Source: an uncultured Aquimarina sp.
GTDB lineage: Bacteria; Bacteroidota; Bacteroidia; Flavobacteriales; Flavobacteriaceae
Direction: 5' to 3'
DNA: 64,000 nt
Assembly (NCBI GenBank): GCA_947496555.1
Contig: CANMDH010000002.1
Span: 1-64,000, forward strand
Below, piece after piece: positions 36,687 to 45,821 of this stretch. How positions within the stretch are numbered: the first letter of the stretch is position 1; every line of letters starts with the position of its first letter. The position numbers were made by a program, and so were the translations under genes. The notes beneath the pieces are model-generated. The model saw only the letters and a program-made list of their open reading frames with translations. It made no database searches and was not told the origin of the DNA.

Positions 36687-36718
36687 CAAATATACAATCT
36701 CGCTATAGGGGTTGTCAA
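36687..36718 (-). promoter_or_regulatory. Bacteroidota-type promoter of queA
   Basis: On the minus strand TTG (36716-36718), 21-nt spacer, then TATATTTG (36687-36694), a perfect -7 element. This is the best-formed promoter in the window. The start codon is about 24 nt downstream. Confidence 0.7.
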
Positions 36719-36741
36719 GTAAAATGAGATATATTTATTTT

Positions 36742-37959
36742 TTAAGAAGCTTTAAATCCTAATTCCTTCAAATCTGTCCAAAAATCTGGATATGATTTAG
36801 AAACCACATTGGCATCCTGGATATGCAAATCTGTTCTAAGAGCCAGAGGAGCAAATGCCATTGCCATTCGGTGATCGTTATACGTGGCAATGGAAACATC
36901 TTTCTTAATTGATATAGATGGTTCTAAGCGTAGCGTATCTTCTGTAATAACAACGTCTCCTCCTAACTTCTCGACTTCAGTTTTTAAAGCCTCTAACCTA
37001 TCGGTTTCTTTTATTTTTAATGTATGCAGTCCCGTAAGATAGCACCCTATTCCCAAGCCAAAACAAGTAACGACTATAGTTTGTGCGATATCCGGGGAGT
37101 TTGATAAATCTAATTCTTCAGGAAACTTAATGCTATTAGAATTTTTCTTTAGAGTAATCATATTTTTATCAAATATGGTTTCTACTCCTAAATGTTTATA
37201 TATATCCCCCAGCGCAGAATCCCCCTGATAGCTTTCTTTTTTATAACTTCCAATAGTTACCGCAGCATTATTAGATAAAGCAACAAGACTATAGAAATAG
37301 GATGCCGAGCTCCAATCTGATTCTACGACTACGGTTTGAGAAAGGTCTGTATTGTTTGGTAAAATAGTGATTACATTATTTTCGAATGTCCCTTCAATAC
37401 CAACATCTTTTAACAAACTAAGGGTCATATTTATATAAGGAACTGAAGTTACTTTTCCTTTTAGCGTTATTATTAAACCATTTGGCAACGAGCCAGCAAT
37501 TAACATAAGTGCCGAAATATACTGACTGCTTACATTGGCTTGCAGTTCTACCTGATTAGATGTTGGTTTTGTTCCTTGAATTCTTATTGGAGGATATCCT
37601 TCTTCTTTTTCATAAGTAATCTCGCATCCAAGTTGTCGTAACGCCTCGACCAATATCTTTATTGGTCTTTCCTGCATTCTCTTGCTCCCGGTAAGTATAG
37701 TTTCTCTTCCATCTTTAACTGCAAAATATGCTGTAAGAAAACGCATAGCCGTACCGGCATGATGAATATCCACAACACGTTCATTGCTACGCAACGCTTT
37801 TTGCATTAACTCAGAATCGTCGCTATTGGATACATTTTGGATTCTTATATCGGGATACAATGCTTGTAAAATCAACAACCTATTGGTTTCACTTTTAGAC
37901 CCTGTTATTTGTAACGTTTTATTTTCTATACTTGAAATGTGTTCTAATTTCAAATTCAT
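36742..37959 (-). CDS. aroA: EPSP synthase (3-phosphoshikimate 1-carboxyvinyltransferase)
   Basis: Sixth enzyme of the shikimate pathway: joins PEP and shikimate-3-phosphate. Motifs seen are GSKSETNRLLIL near residue 20, HAGTAMRFLTAYFA near residue 67, SQYISALMLIAGSL and the C-terminal KETDRLEALKTEVEKLGGD and YNDHRMAMAFAPLAL. Length 405. The usual LxxGNAGT loop reads HHAGTAMR, a variant I believe is common in Bacteroidota. It lies 1 nt from the stop codon of the small membrane gene, so it is co-transcribed. Confidence 0.96.
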   Translation of the reverse strand: MNLKLEHISSIENKTLQITGSKSETNRLLILQALYPDIRIQNVSNSDDSELMQKALRSNERVVDIHHAGTAMRFLTAYFAVKDGRETILTGSKRMQERPIKILVEALRQLGCEITYEKEEGYPPIRIQGTKPTSNQVELQANVSSQYISALMLIAGSLPNGLIITLKGKVTSVPYINMTLSLLKDVGIEGTFENNVITILPNNTDLSQTVVVESDWSSASYFYSLVALSNNAAVTIGSYKKESYQGDSALGDIYKHLGVETIFDKNMITLKKNSNSIKFPEELDLSNSPDIAQTIVVTCFGLGIGCYLTGLHTLKIKETDRLEALKTEVEKLGGDVVITEDTLRLEPSISIKKDVSIATYNDHRMAMAFAPLALRTDLHIQDANVVSKSYPDFWTDLKELGFKAS

Positions 37960-37960
37960 G

Positions 37961-38218
37961 TTATCGTTTTGATTTTCTTTTTCTTAATTCAAAATAATAC
38001 GCCATAATCATTCCATACATCAATCCTCCAACAATTCTGGAAATAAAATAACGCACCCATTTGCCTTCATTAATTTTATCATAGATAAAAGAATCAATAG
38101 CCAAACCTTTATATTGCTTTATGTGCTCTATAACACTAAATATTAGAATAAAAACCAAACCCATAAAGCAAACAGAAATCCAATATTTTTTTGAAAAAAT
38201 TATTTCTTTAAACATCAT
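37961..38218 (-). CDS. Small two-helix membrane protein, unknown
   Basis: An 85-residue protein with two hydrophobic segments (about 13-29, YWISVCFMGLVFILIFSV, and about 60-75, RIVGGLMYGMIMAYYF) joined by a polar loop, and a basic tail RKRKSKR. I recognise no family. It overlaps the upstream mazG-like gene by 4 nt and precedes aroA by 1 nt, so it is translated as part of that operon. Confidence 0.7.
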   Translation of the reverse strand: MMFKEIIFSKKYWISVCFMGLVFILIFSVIEHIKQYKGLAIDSFIYDKINEGKWVRYFISRIVGGLMYGMIMAYYFELRKRKSKR

Positions 38219-38541
38219 TTTAGCTTTTCATTATTGTGATGTCTATCATGATCTCGTTTGGTCTTTAAATCAAGTTTTTTATCAAATGCCTCTTGAAGAT
38301 TTACACCTGTTTGATTTGCAAGACATAAGACAACAAACATAACATCGGCAAGCTCTTCGCCAAGATCTTTGTTCTTATCACTTTCTTTTTCGCTTTGTTC
38401 TCCATACCGACGCGCTATGATTCTCGCCACTTCGCCAACCTCTTCGGTAAGCTGAGCCATGTTGGTAAGCTCATTAAAATATCTAACCCCGTGATTCTTG
38501 ATCCAATCATCTACGGCTTGTTGTGCGTTTTGGATATTCAT
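38215..38541 (-). CDS. MazG-like nucleotide pyrophosphohydrolase
   Basis: A 108-residue all-alpha NTP pyrophosphohydrolase of the MazG/dUTPase superfamily, probably a housecleaning enzyme. The metal-binding pattern is visible: EEVGEVARII (ExxE) and, further on, DLGEELADVMFVVLCLAN (ExxD). The exact substrate cannot be told. It overlaps the following small membrane gene by 4 nt and comes 2 nt after the DUF3857 gene, forming a tight operon toward aroA. Confidence 0.9.
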   Translation of the reverse strand: MNIQNAQQAVDDWIKNHGVRYFNELTNMAQLTEEVGEVARIIARRYGEQSEKESDKNKDLGEELADVMFVVLCLANQTGVNLQEAFDKKLDLKTKRDHDRHHNNEKLK

Positions 38542-38543
38542 AG

Positions 38544-40520
38544 TTATGTTTTTTTAAGAACTACCTGATCACTTTCCTTTTCAATTAATAAATCGTAAAA
38601 TTTCTTTAATGCAGGGTAATATTTTTCTATTACCAAAGGAGAACTTAAAGTTTCGCTGACCGATAACTGAATCATATTTCCTACAATATTCATTCTAAAG
38701 ACAAAGCTACCTATATTTTCTGGTAATTGAAATGCCATATCTTCAGGTTTTTCGATTACTTGATAACCTTCGGGAATTTTAATATTCATTGAGCAACTTT
38801 TGGAGAGTCCATATCCCATATCTACTGGATATTGACGATTATCCGATTTGAAAATATTTTCTTTGTTTCTAAGAAATAAAAGAGGTGAAAAAAACATTTC
38901 ATCTTCGATAACCTCGACCTCATCAGTAGTCTCAAAAGCGAAGCTCTCTAAAACTGGTTCACCTATATTTTCAATATTACTAACCTTATATTCAGAAATA
39001 TTTTGAAGGCCATAAAAATCTTCAAGTCTTTTTACCAATTCATCTTCTTTTTTGGATGCATTCTGCATTCGAAAATCATGAGCTTCATAAAAGGTGTGAT
39101 TTATTCTTTGCTTTCCTCGTACACTTCCGTCATTACCAATTTCACACATAACTAAATTCTGTTTTTTAGAAATTTCAGATGGTCTAAAAAGGACCATTTC
39201 GGAATTCCCTCTTTCGGTTATTACTCGCCCCAATCCATGTATTACTCTATCAGGTAAAACATTAGGCTCTCCATATTTATCTGTCGCATCTAGGAAAAAA
39301 ATATCATCCTTTATTCGAACTCTTGCTATCACATAATCCAACCCCTGAATAGTAGGGAATAATGATAAGGGTCTGTCACTGCTGGTAACTAATATTGGCT
39401 TTACATTAACTTTTACATACTTTAACATAGCTATAAGCATCAAATTAATCTCGGCAGCATTCCCTACCCCTTCCTGATATACTTTCTTCATATTTTTTCT
39501 TGGAACCAATGCATTTCTATTGTTCCAAGTGATTTTATCCTTCACATAATTATAGATCAATGTTGTTTTTTCTCGAGGGTTAGATATTCCTGATACCAAT
39601 TGATCAATATCATTCTTAAAATATTTATTATTATCCATTGCTCCACCAAATCTCGAATCCTTAAAAGCTCCGCGTGCAATAGCTCCCCAAGTTGTAACAT
39701 AGTTTCTTATATTACTATATGGAAATTGAGTAGACTGTAACTCAAAACTCAATGTTGAAATATAATTTTTATAGTTCCCAGAATAAGGTTCCATTTTGAA
39801 AGCCGGAACATTGTTAGTATTTATTTTATATTTGGTTACCCCATAACTAAGCGTGCTTCCATTGATAAATTTAGTTTGGCTTTCTGATGATTCTTTAAGA
39901 TTAATAGGTAAGAAACCCGTAGTTAATTTTCTAAAAGTGTAGTATTCTGGTATAGTCAAAGAGACTTCTATTTTTTTTATCGGAATATCATATTGTAATA
40001 CAATTCTGTCGATACTTCTAGAAAAAGGGGACATGATTTTATATTTATATTCTATTACCGAACCTTCTTTTATTGCTGGCATTGTAAATGAAACTTTATC
40101 GATATAATCAGAATCTTCCACTTTAAAAACACCATCTTTTTTAAGTTTAGTTTCGACAATAGCACCTCCAGAAATTGAATATGTAATTCCTGTAAGTCCA
40201 GATATTTTCTCCTCTGCCCCATTACCGTCATACAAAAACACCTCGGCACTAGCATGATCAAAACCATTTTTATTATAAAGCTTAATTCTTTTAAAAACTT
40301 CAGTAATCAACACAAAACCTTGTTCTGCAGTATAATCATAATAGATTTGCTTGCTTTCGTACAAGATTGCAGCATTTACAGTACTATCAAGAGGATATGA
40401 ACTCTCCAGCAGCTCTTCTTTAGAGACTTTACCAAATTTATATTCTTGCGCAAAACAGGTGGCTGATACTGCTAATGCAAAAATTATAATTAGTTTATTT
40501 AAATTTTTCATTTTATTCAT
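38544..40520 (-). CDS. DUF3857 protein with degenerate transglutaminase core
   Basis: A 658-residue exported protein: signal peptide 1-24, DUF3857-type beta domain at ~40-260, then a transglutaminase-like core at ~300-420. The catalytic Cys position is Ala355 (GNAAEIN where GDC is expected) and the His position is Tyr396 (LDYVIA). Only the Asp (DATD near 411) remains. So it is probably a non-catalytic binding protein. The C-terminal third is beta-rich. It overlaps the next DUF3857 gene upstream by 8 nt, so the pair is co-expressed. Confidence 0.85.
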   Translation of the reverse strand: MNKMKNLNKLIIIFALAVSATCFAQEYKFGKVSKEELLESSYPLDSTVNAAILYESKQIYYDYTAEQGFVLITEVFKRIKLYNKNGFDHASAEVFLYDGNGAEEKISGLTGITYSISGGAIVETKLKKDGVFKVEDSDYIDKVSFTMPAIKEGSVIEYKYKIMSPFSRSIDRIVLQYDIPIKKIEVSLTIPEYYTFRKLTTGFLPINLKESSESQTKFINGSTLSYGVTKYKINTNNVPAFKMEPYSGNYKNYISTLSFELQSTQFPYSNIRNYVTTWGAIARGAFKDSRFGGAMDNNKYFKNDIDQLVSGISNPREKTTLIYNYVKDKITWNNRNALVPRKNMKKVYQEGVGNAAEINLMLIAMLKYVKVNVKPILVTSSDRPLSLFPTIQGLDYVIARVRIKDDIFFLDATDKYGEPNVLPDRVIHGLGRVITERGNSEMVLFRPSEISKKQNLVMCEIGNDGSVRGKQRINHTFYEAHDFRMQNASKKEDELVKRLEDFYGLQNISEYKVSNIENIGEPVLESFAFETTDEVEVIEDEMFFSPLLFLRNKENIFKSDNRQYPVDMGYGLSKSCSMNIKIPEGYQVIEKPEDMAFQLPENIGSFVFRMNIVGNMIQLSVSETLSSPLVIEKYYPALKKFYDLLIEKESDQVVLKKT

Positions 40521-42441
40521 TAGTTAGTTGTTTCTTAAGTACTATTCTCGAGTTATCTGCTTTTTTAATTTTGGCCCTAAATTTTCTATATTCCTCATAT
40601 TTTTCCTTTGGAAAAGTACCATCGATAATTTTTAAGAATCGTCTGAATTTGATTTGTGACTCGCTCACCTTTTCCAACTCATAGGTGTATTCTCCAAACT
40701 CGGTTTGAATAGCTTTTTTTTCGGGTATATTATTGATCACATAACCTGTAGGGATGTTAATAGAATACTCATCTGTATTGATATACCCTCTTGGTATCAC
40801 CAAAGAAGTTTGTCTATTATCATACATTGGTAAATTACTTTGATCACAACTAAAAACATTTGGAGTAACCAATAAACGAGTTCCAGCTTTTTTACCATAT
40901 GAAACACACGAAACTTTTATATTCTCAGTAAAAACTATAGAATCTTTATTATCTACAAACTTTATGTCTTTAATTTCCAGACCATTAATATATGCCCAAT
41001 GTTTTTTATAATAAAGTTTTTGTTCTTTTGGTTCTTGATACTGAATTCCATAAATCTCATCATATTCTAACCCCCTGGCTTCTCTTTTAATATTTGAAAC
41101 CATCGAGTTATCAATCCCCAAATTCACAGTTGCTGTAGTTTGTAATACGTTTTCCCTAGGTTCATATTTCCGAGTTCTTTTTATCTCTCCTCCTTCTGGC
41201 TTAAGCACCAAAACATCTCTATCGTCGGTAAAACTACCAATAAAGTCAAATGGTAATGTTTGATTAGTACACTCTAACCATATATCACCATTTTCATCTG
41301 GGATATTGAGTATAACGTGATTACCTTCTATCGAAGCAAATTCTTTATCTATGCTCCTTTTTTCATTTCCCGCATATAACTCGGTATAATACGATAGAAT
41401 ATTCTGAGAATCTAATAATGCTTTAGTATAATTGGTCAAGGCCTTACAATCTCCATAACCCCATTTATCCACATCACTGGCCAAAAAAGGCATTAATCCA
41501 CCAATACCTAACTGAATACTGATATACCTAGTTTTATCCTGAACATACTTATAGATAAGTTTTGCTTTTTCTCTCTTATTTTTTGCTTTGGATACCAATT
41601 TATCAATTTCTTCAATTGTTTCTTTTGGCAATTGATCTCTACCAGCTATCAAATTATCATATTCCCATTTTCCAAGGGATTTCCAATCAGTAGCTGATCC
41701 TTTTATACCTTCTAATGAAAAACTTTTAGGTACTACTTTAACAATTGGAATCATATCGTACAAGGAAGGAGTATAAACTTCTGGACGTTTTGCCAAGACA
41801 TTAGATATTGAATATAAAACTTCTTCGTTAGTTTTATTTTTCTGTATTTGATAGCCTTCGAAATTTGTTTCCTTAATTCTTAATGGGATTGCTTTAGGAT
41901 TCAAAATCTTATACGATGATTTTTGCACTCCAATTTTGTAACCAGGTACTGGATACCAAGGTGCAATAAATGCCGTGGTCGAATTTTGGACTTCACTTTC
42001 AAAAGCCATTGTATATGGATAGCTTACAGGGGTATAATCTAAAAGTTTAACTCGATTATCATTCATTAATGAAATGCCATCATATACACTTCTATCAATA
42101 AAATCTTTTTTCTTATAATTTTTTATTTCTTTCCCTGAAGCGTCATAAACAATAACCTGTAATTTTTTGATCTTTCTAGAAGGATCATAACCCTCTGAAT
42201 AATTGGCATAACCATCGCCAAATTTATCAAGAACCGTTACAATTCTTTTGGTTTTGATTGTCATAGAATTTATCGAGTTTATCTCTATGACAATCTCTTC
42301 TGACCTTACTATGGCATTTGCTCCTTCCAGAAGGGTACCATCAACGCTTGAAGTATTGAGATTAATTTCTTCTTGTGATGAGACTTTACTAAAAATCAAT
42401 AAAATACATACCACTAGAAGTTTTAGTGACTTTTTTTGCAT
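40513..42441 (-). CDS. DUF3857 / transglutaminase-domain protein
   Basis: A 642-residue exported protein: signal peptide 1-22, DUF3857 domain, and a transglutaminase-like core with a plausible full triad: Cys332 in GYGDCKALTNY, His375 in GNHVIL and Glu390 in WLECTN. Such proteins are frequent in Bacteroidota; the natural substrate is not known. It lies directly upstream of the Cys-less paralogue with an 8-nt overlap. One active and one inactive copy side by side suggest a heteromeric pair. Confidence 0.87.
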   Translation of the reverse strand: MQKKSLKLLVVCILLIFSKVSSQEEINLNTSSVDGTLLEGANAIVRSEEIVIEINSINSMTIKTKRIVTVLDKFGDGYANYSEGYDPSRKIKKLQVIVYDASGKEIKNYKKKDFIDRSVYDGISLMNDNRVKLLDYTPVSYPYTMAFESEVQNSTTAFIAPWYPVPGYKIGVQKSSYKILNPKAIPLRIKETNFEGYQIQKNKTNEEVLYSISNVLAKRPEVYTPSLYDMIPIVKVVPKSFSLEGIKGSATDWKSLGKWEYDNLIAGRDQLPKETIEEIDKLVSKAKNKREKAKLIYKYVQDKTRYISIQLGIGGLMPFLASDVDKWGYGDCKALTNYTKALLDSQNILSYYTELYAGNEKRSIDKEFASIEGNHVILNIPDENGDIWLECTNQTLPFDFIGSFTDDRDVLVLKPEGGEIKRTRKYEPRENVLQTTATVNLGIDNSMVSNIKREARGLEYDEIYGIQYQEPKEQKLYYKKHWAYINGLEIKDIKFVDNKDSIVFTENIKVSCVSYGKKAGTRLLVTPNVFSCDQSNLPMYDNRQTSLVIPRGYINTDEYSINIPTGYVINNIPEKKAIQTEFGEYTYELEKVSESQIKFRRFLKIIDGTFPKEKYEEYRKFRAKIKKADNSRIVLKKQLTNE

Positions 42442-42467
42442 ATAAATTTGTTTATTTTGGGGGTAGG

Positions 42468-42920
42468 TTATTCTTTACTTTTTGTGTCGATAATTATGGT
42501 GACCGGTCCATCGTTAAGTAATGATATTTTCATATCAGCGCCAAATATACCGGTTCCCACTTTTTTTCCCAAATCCTTTTCAAATTGTTCGACAAAATGC
42601 TCATATAATGGTACGGCAATATCCGGTTTGGCTGCCTTGATATAACTTGGCCTATTTCCTTTTTTAGTGCTTGCGTGAAGGGTAAATTGACTAACGACAA
42701 TAGCCTTACCTTCGATATCTAAAATACTTTTGTTCATTATTCCATTTTCATCTCCAAATATTCTTAAACGTGCTATTTTGCCAGATAACCAATCGACATC
42801 TTCTTGTGTATCTTCATTTTCAATTCCTATCAAAATAAGTAAACCTTTATCAATACTGGAAACAATTTCACCATCAATGGTAACAGAAGCTTCAGAAACT
42901 CTTTGAATTACGGCTCTCAT
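42468..42920 (-). CDS. dtd: D-aminoacyl-tRNA deacylase
   Basis: Removes D-amino acids (and Gly from tRNA-Ala) mischarged on tRNAs. The 150-residue length and both active-site motifs are right: SQFTL at 77-81 and NDGPVT at 136-141. The N-terminus MRAVIQRVSEASVTIDG is classical. It lies 26 nt before the DUF3857 pair. Confidence 0.97.
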   Translation of the reverse strand: MRAVIQRVSEASVTIDGEIVSSIDKGLLILIGIENEDTQEDVDWLSGKIARLRIFGDENGIMNKSILDIEGKAIVVSQFTLHASTKKGNRPSYIKAAKPDIAVPLYEHFVEQFEKDLGKKVGTGIFGADMKISLLNDGPVTIIIDTKSKE

Positions 42921-43117
42921 TTATTTATTAATCATTTAAAAAAATTCTCTGGTTAAATTACACTCTATCTTTCTTCAGAATACATTCAAGATCAATGAAC
43001 TCTATATCTCAGACTGCAAGTATACGTTGTTTGAGTTTCATTTTTTGAAACTGGAATATTTTTAATGAAATTTAACAGATCTAATTTCTTGTGAGTAGTT
43101 TTTGTTTCCCTAAAAAA

Positions 43118-44068
43118 TTATTCTTCATCATAATTATTTTTTCTATAACTTTCTTCTTCTCCTTCTAGAATTTGTAAATAACTTTTATATCGTGACCATG
43201 CTATTTCTTCGTTATCCAAAGCTTGTTTTACTGCACATTTGGGTTCATTAATATGTAAACAATTATTGAATTTACACTGTGATTTCAATTCAAAAAATTC
43301 CGGAAAATAGCCTCCAACTTCTTCTTTGTCCATGTCTACAATTCCAAATCCTTTGATACCTGGTGTATCAATAATTTTGGCTCCAAAACTTAAGTCAAAC
43401 ATTTCTGCAAAGGTAGTAGTGTGTTGCCCTTGTTGATGTTGTTCGCTAATCTCTGCAGTCTTCAATGATAGATCAGGTTCAATTAAATTCACCAAGGTTG
43501 ATTTTCCTACTCCACTATGTCCAGAAAACATACACACTTTTCCTTCCATCAAAGACTTTACCTTATCCACATTTTTACCTGTTTTGGCCGAAATTCCAAT
43601 GCATTCATATCCAATTTTCCTGTACAAAGCGGCAAGGTATTTTACTTCTAAAAGCTCTTCATCATCATACGTATCCACTTTATTGAAAAGTAAGACCGCT
43701 TTAATACCATAAGCTTCGGCAGTAACCAAAAATCGGTCTATAAATGCTGTAAAAGTTGGCGGATTATTGAGCGTAATTAGTAAAAAGACTACATCAATAT
43801 TTGTAGCGATGATATGTGTCTGTTTTGAAAGTTTTACCGATTTTCTAACAATATAATTACGTCGTTCATGAATATTTTCTATGACACCTGTTTCCTGATC
43901 GTTTTTAGTTTCCAGTTTAAAGTCAACCACATCGCCAACAGATACCGGATTAGTACTTTTAATGTCTTTAATTCTAAACTTCCCTTTAATTCGGCACTCG
44001 TATATCTTACCGTCATCAGTTTTTACGGTATACCAGCTTCCGGTAGATTTATATACTGTACCTGTCAT
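43118..44068 (-). CDS. rsgA: Ribosome small-subunit GTPase RsgA
   Basis: Circularly permuted GTPase for late 30S maturation (YjeQ). An N-terminal OB-fold (TGTVYKSTGSWYTVKTDDG) is followed by the permuted G motifs: G4 NKVD, then G1 GHSGVGKSTLVN and G3 DTPGIKGFG. A C-terminal zinc knuckle has C-x4-C-H-x5-C (CKFNNCLHINEPKC). The ATG at 44068 is chosen, giving 316 residues that begin MTGTVYKS; the longer reading would start at a TTG with no homologous sequence. Divergent from the gene at 44185. Confidence 0.96.
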   Translation of the reverse strand: MTGTVYKSTGSWYTVKTDDGKIYECRIKGKFRIKDIKSTNPVSVGDVVDFKLETKNDQETGVIENIHERRNYIVRKSVKLSKQTHIIATNIDVVFLLITLNNPPTFTAFIDRFLVTAEAYGIKAVLLFNKVDTYDDEELLEVKYLAALYRKIGYECIGISAKTGKNVDKVKSLMEGKVCMFSGHSGVGKSTLVNLIEPDLSLKTAEISEQHQQGQHTTTFAEMFDLSFGAKIIDTPGIKGFGIVDMDKEEVGGYFPEFFELKSQCKFNNCLHINEPKCAVKQALDNEEIAWSRYKSYLQILEGEEESYRKNNYDEE

Positions 44069-44184
44069 AAACACAAAGATGCAAATATTAATATTTATTA
44101 GAGACCTAATTTTTTCTTTATTGAAAAAAATGTGGCACAACTATTGATTAATTGGGTGAATATAATCTTAAAATTGAAATCATT

Positions 44185-44640
44185 ATGAAAAAAAACTTAG
44201 TATTAATCGTTCTACTCGTTCTTGGTTTAAACACAACTTTTGCTCAAGACACCTATGAATATCAAATTGTAACAGTTATAGAATCAATCGTTCCTAACGG
44301 TCTTGGTCGATCAAGAATGATTACCACCAACGAAGTGCGCGATTACAAAGAATTTACCTCTACTCGCACAGGTCAGGATGACAAAAGAAATAAATCTGAT
44401 CGTGGTGAAATTCGTGTAAAAGGTTTTGATGAAACCAAACTTTTAAACTTTTATAATCTAGGTGGAATTCGTTTTCAAAACATTGCTGCCAATGATGCTC
44501 TTGTAACATCAAAAATTAACACCATGGCTTCTGAAGGCTGGGAGCTAGCTTTTATTAATAGCGGCGTTGAAAGTTTCGGTGGAAAAGGCGATGGTAATGG
44601 GATTTATGTAACCCGTTACACTTTCAAAAGAAAAATATAA
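44185..44640 (+). CDS. Small exported protein, unknown
   Basis: A 151-residue protein with a clear Sec signal peptide (MKKNLVLIVLLVLGLNTTFAQ). The mature part has a beta-rich start (YEYQIVTVIESIVPNGLG), a polar charged middle, and the sequence INTMASEGWELAFINS, which is like the MNxxGxxGWELV motif of small DUF4177-type proteins. I assign no function. The ATG at 44185 is chosen since it gives the signal peptide. A bidirectional terminator follows. Confidence 0.75.
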   Translation: MKKNLVLIVLLVLGLNTTFAQDTYEYQIVTVIESIVPNGLGRSRMITTNEVRDYKEFTSTRTGQDDKRNKSDRGEIRVKGFDETKLLNFYNLGGIRFQNIAANDALVTSKINTMASEGWELAFINSGVESFGGKGDGNGIYVTRYTFKRKI

Positions 44641-44657
44641 ATTACCATAAAACCATA

Positions 44658-44691
44658 AAAAAACCACAGGATCAAGATCTTGTGGTTTTTT
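44658..44691. terminator. Bidirectional terminator between convergent genes
   Basis: A 16-bp stem with one G-T pair (44658-44673 with 44676-44691) whose ends are A6 and T6, so it can stop transcription from both sides: the exported protein gene (+) and the aromatic operon (-). Confidence 0.85.
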
Positions 44692-44693
44692 TA

Positions 44694-45776
44694 TTATCCT
44701 CTAGCCACTTTTTTCTGATGGTTGATAGATTCCTGGTGAATTGCTTTATAAATTCTTAGCATAAATTCTTCACTAAGTCCTTTTTCTTCACCCTCTAGGA
44801 TCATTTTTCCTAGTATCTCATTCCAACGTTTAGATTGAAGGATTGCAACATTTTGCTTTGCTTTCACCTTCCCTATTTCATCAGAAATTTTCATTCTTTT
44901 TGATAAAACTTCCAACAGTTGATTATCTGCAATATCAATTTTTGCTCTCAGTTCGCTAAGAGCTTTTTGATATGCTTCGTCAACCCCAACCTCTTTTCGG
45001 ATTTTTAAATCTTTCATATGCTGAATTAAAGTATCAGGTGTAATTTGTTGTTTGGCATCACTCCATGCATTATCAGGATCATAATGGGTTTCTACAATCA
45101 ATCCGTCAAAATTAAGATCCAAAGCAGTTTGAGAAAGATCAAAAATCAAATCTCGATTCCCAGCAATATGAGATGGATCCAAGATCAATGGCAGATCGGG
45201 AAAACGGTTTTGCAAATCAATAGGAATTTGCCATTCTGGGATATTTCGATATTTCGTTTTTTCATAGGTCGAAAATCCTCTATGAATCACTCCAAGGTTT
45301 TTCACATCTGCTGTATAAAAGCGTTCTACAGCTCCCAACCAAAGTGAAAGATCTGGATTTATTGGATTTTTGATCAATACCGGGTTATCAATTCCTTTGC
45401 ATGCATCGGCAATATCCTGAACAATAAATGGTGATACGGTACTTCTGGCACCAACCCAAAGTACATCTACTCCATGTTCCAGAGCTAACTCTACGTGATG
45501 TGGATTTGCCACCTCGGTAGCGATCTTCATCCCAGTTTCTTCTTTGGCTCTCTGAAGCCACTTTAGACCCAAAGTGCCTACTCCTTCGAAATTTCCTGGC
45601 CTGGTTCTTGGTTTCCAGATCCCAGCTCTAAGCACAGTAGCATCAGAGTCCTTAAGTTGATGCGCTATTTTTAGTACCTGATCTTCGGTTTCTGCACTGC
45701 AGGGCCCGCCAATAACCAGTGGATGCTTCAAATTATATGCATCTAACCAGTTTCTAAGTTCTTTCTTATTTTCCAT
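44694..45776 (-). CDS. DAHP synthase / chorismate mutase bifunctional enzyme
   Basis: Fusion of the first shikimate-pathway enzyme with the first enzyme of the Phe/Tyr branch. Residues ~1-260 are a KDSA-type DAHP synthase (LVIGGPCSAET, RAGIWKPRTRPGNFEG, LILDPSHIAGNRD, DGLIVETHYDPDNAWSDA). Residues ~268-355 are an AroQ-type chorismate mutase (LRAKIDIADNQLLEVLSKRMKISDEIGKVK). Chorismate mutase domains on DAHP synthases can serve feedback control. Last gene of the operon headed by pheA, so under its leader attenuator; ends at a bidirectional terminator. Confidence 0.95.
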   Translation of the reverse strand: MENKKELRNWLDAYNLKHPLVIGGPCSAETEDQVLKIAHQLKDSDATVLRAGIWKPRTRPGNFEGVGTLGLKWLQRAKEETGMKIATEVANPHHVELALEHGVDVLWVGARSTVSPFIVQDIADACKGIDNPVLIKNPINPDLSLWLGAVERFYTADVKNLGVIHRGFSTYEKTKYRNIPEWQIPIDLQNRFPDLPLILDPSHIAGNRDLIFDLSQTALDLNFDGLIVETHYDPDNAWSDAKQQITPDTLIQHMKDLKIRKEVGVDEAYQKALSELRAKIDIADNQLLEVLSKRMKISDEIGKVKAKQNVAILQSKRWNEILGKMILEGEEKGLSEEFMLRIYKAIHQESINHQKKVARG

Positions 45777-45821
45777 ATCTATTTTTATTCTGTACTGTTA
45801 TTATTTTTTTGTGGTTATTTT

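Noticed and set aside
36664-36741. preQ1 riboswitch before queA
   Set aside because: The gap is only 78 bp, is filled by a good promoter, and shows no preQ1 aptamer core.
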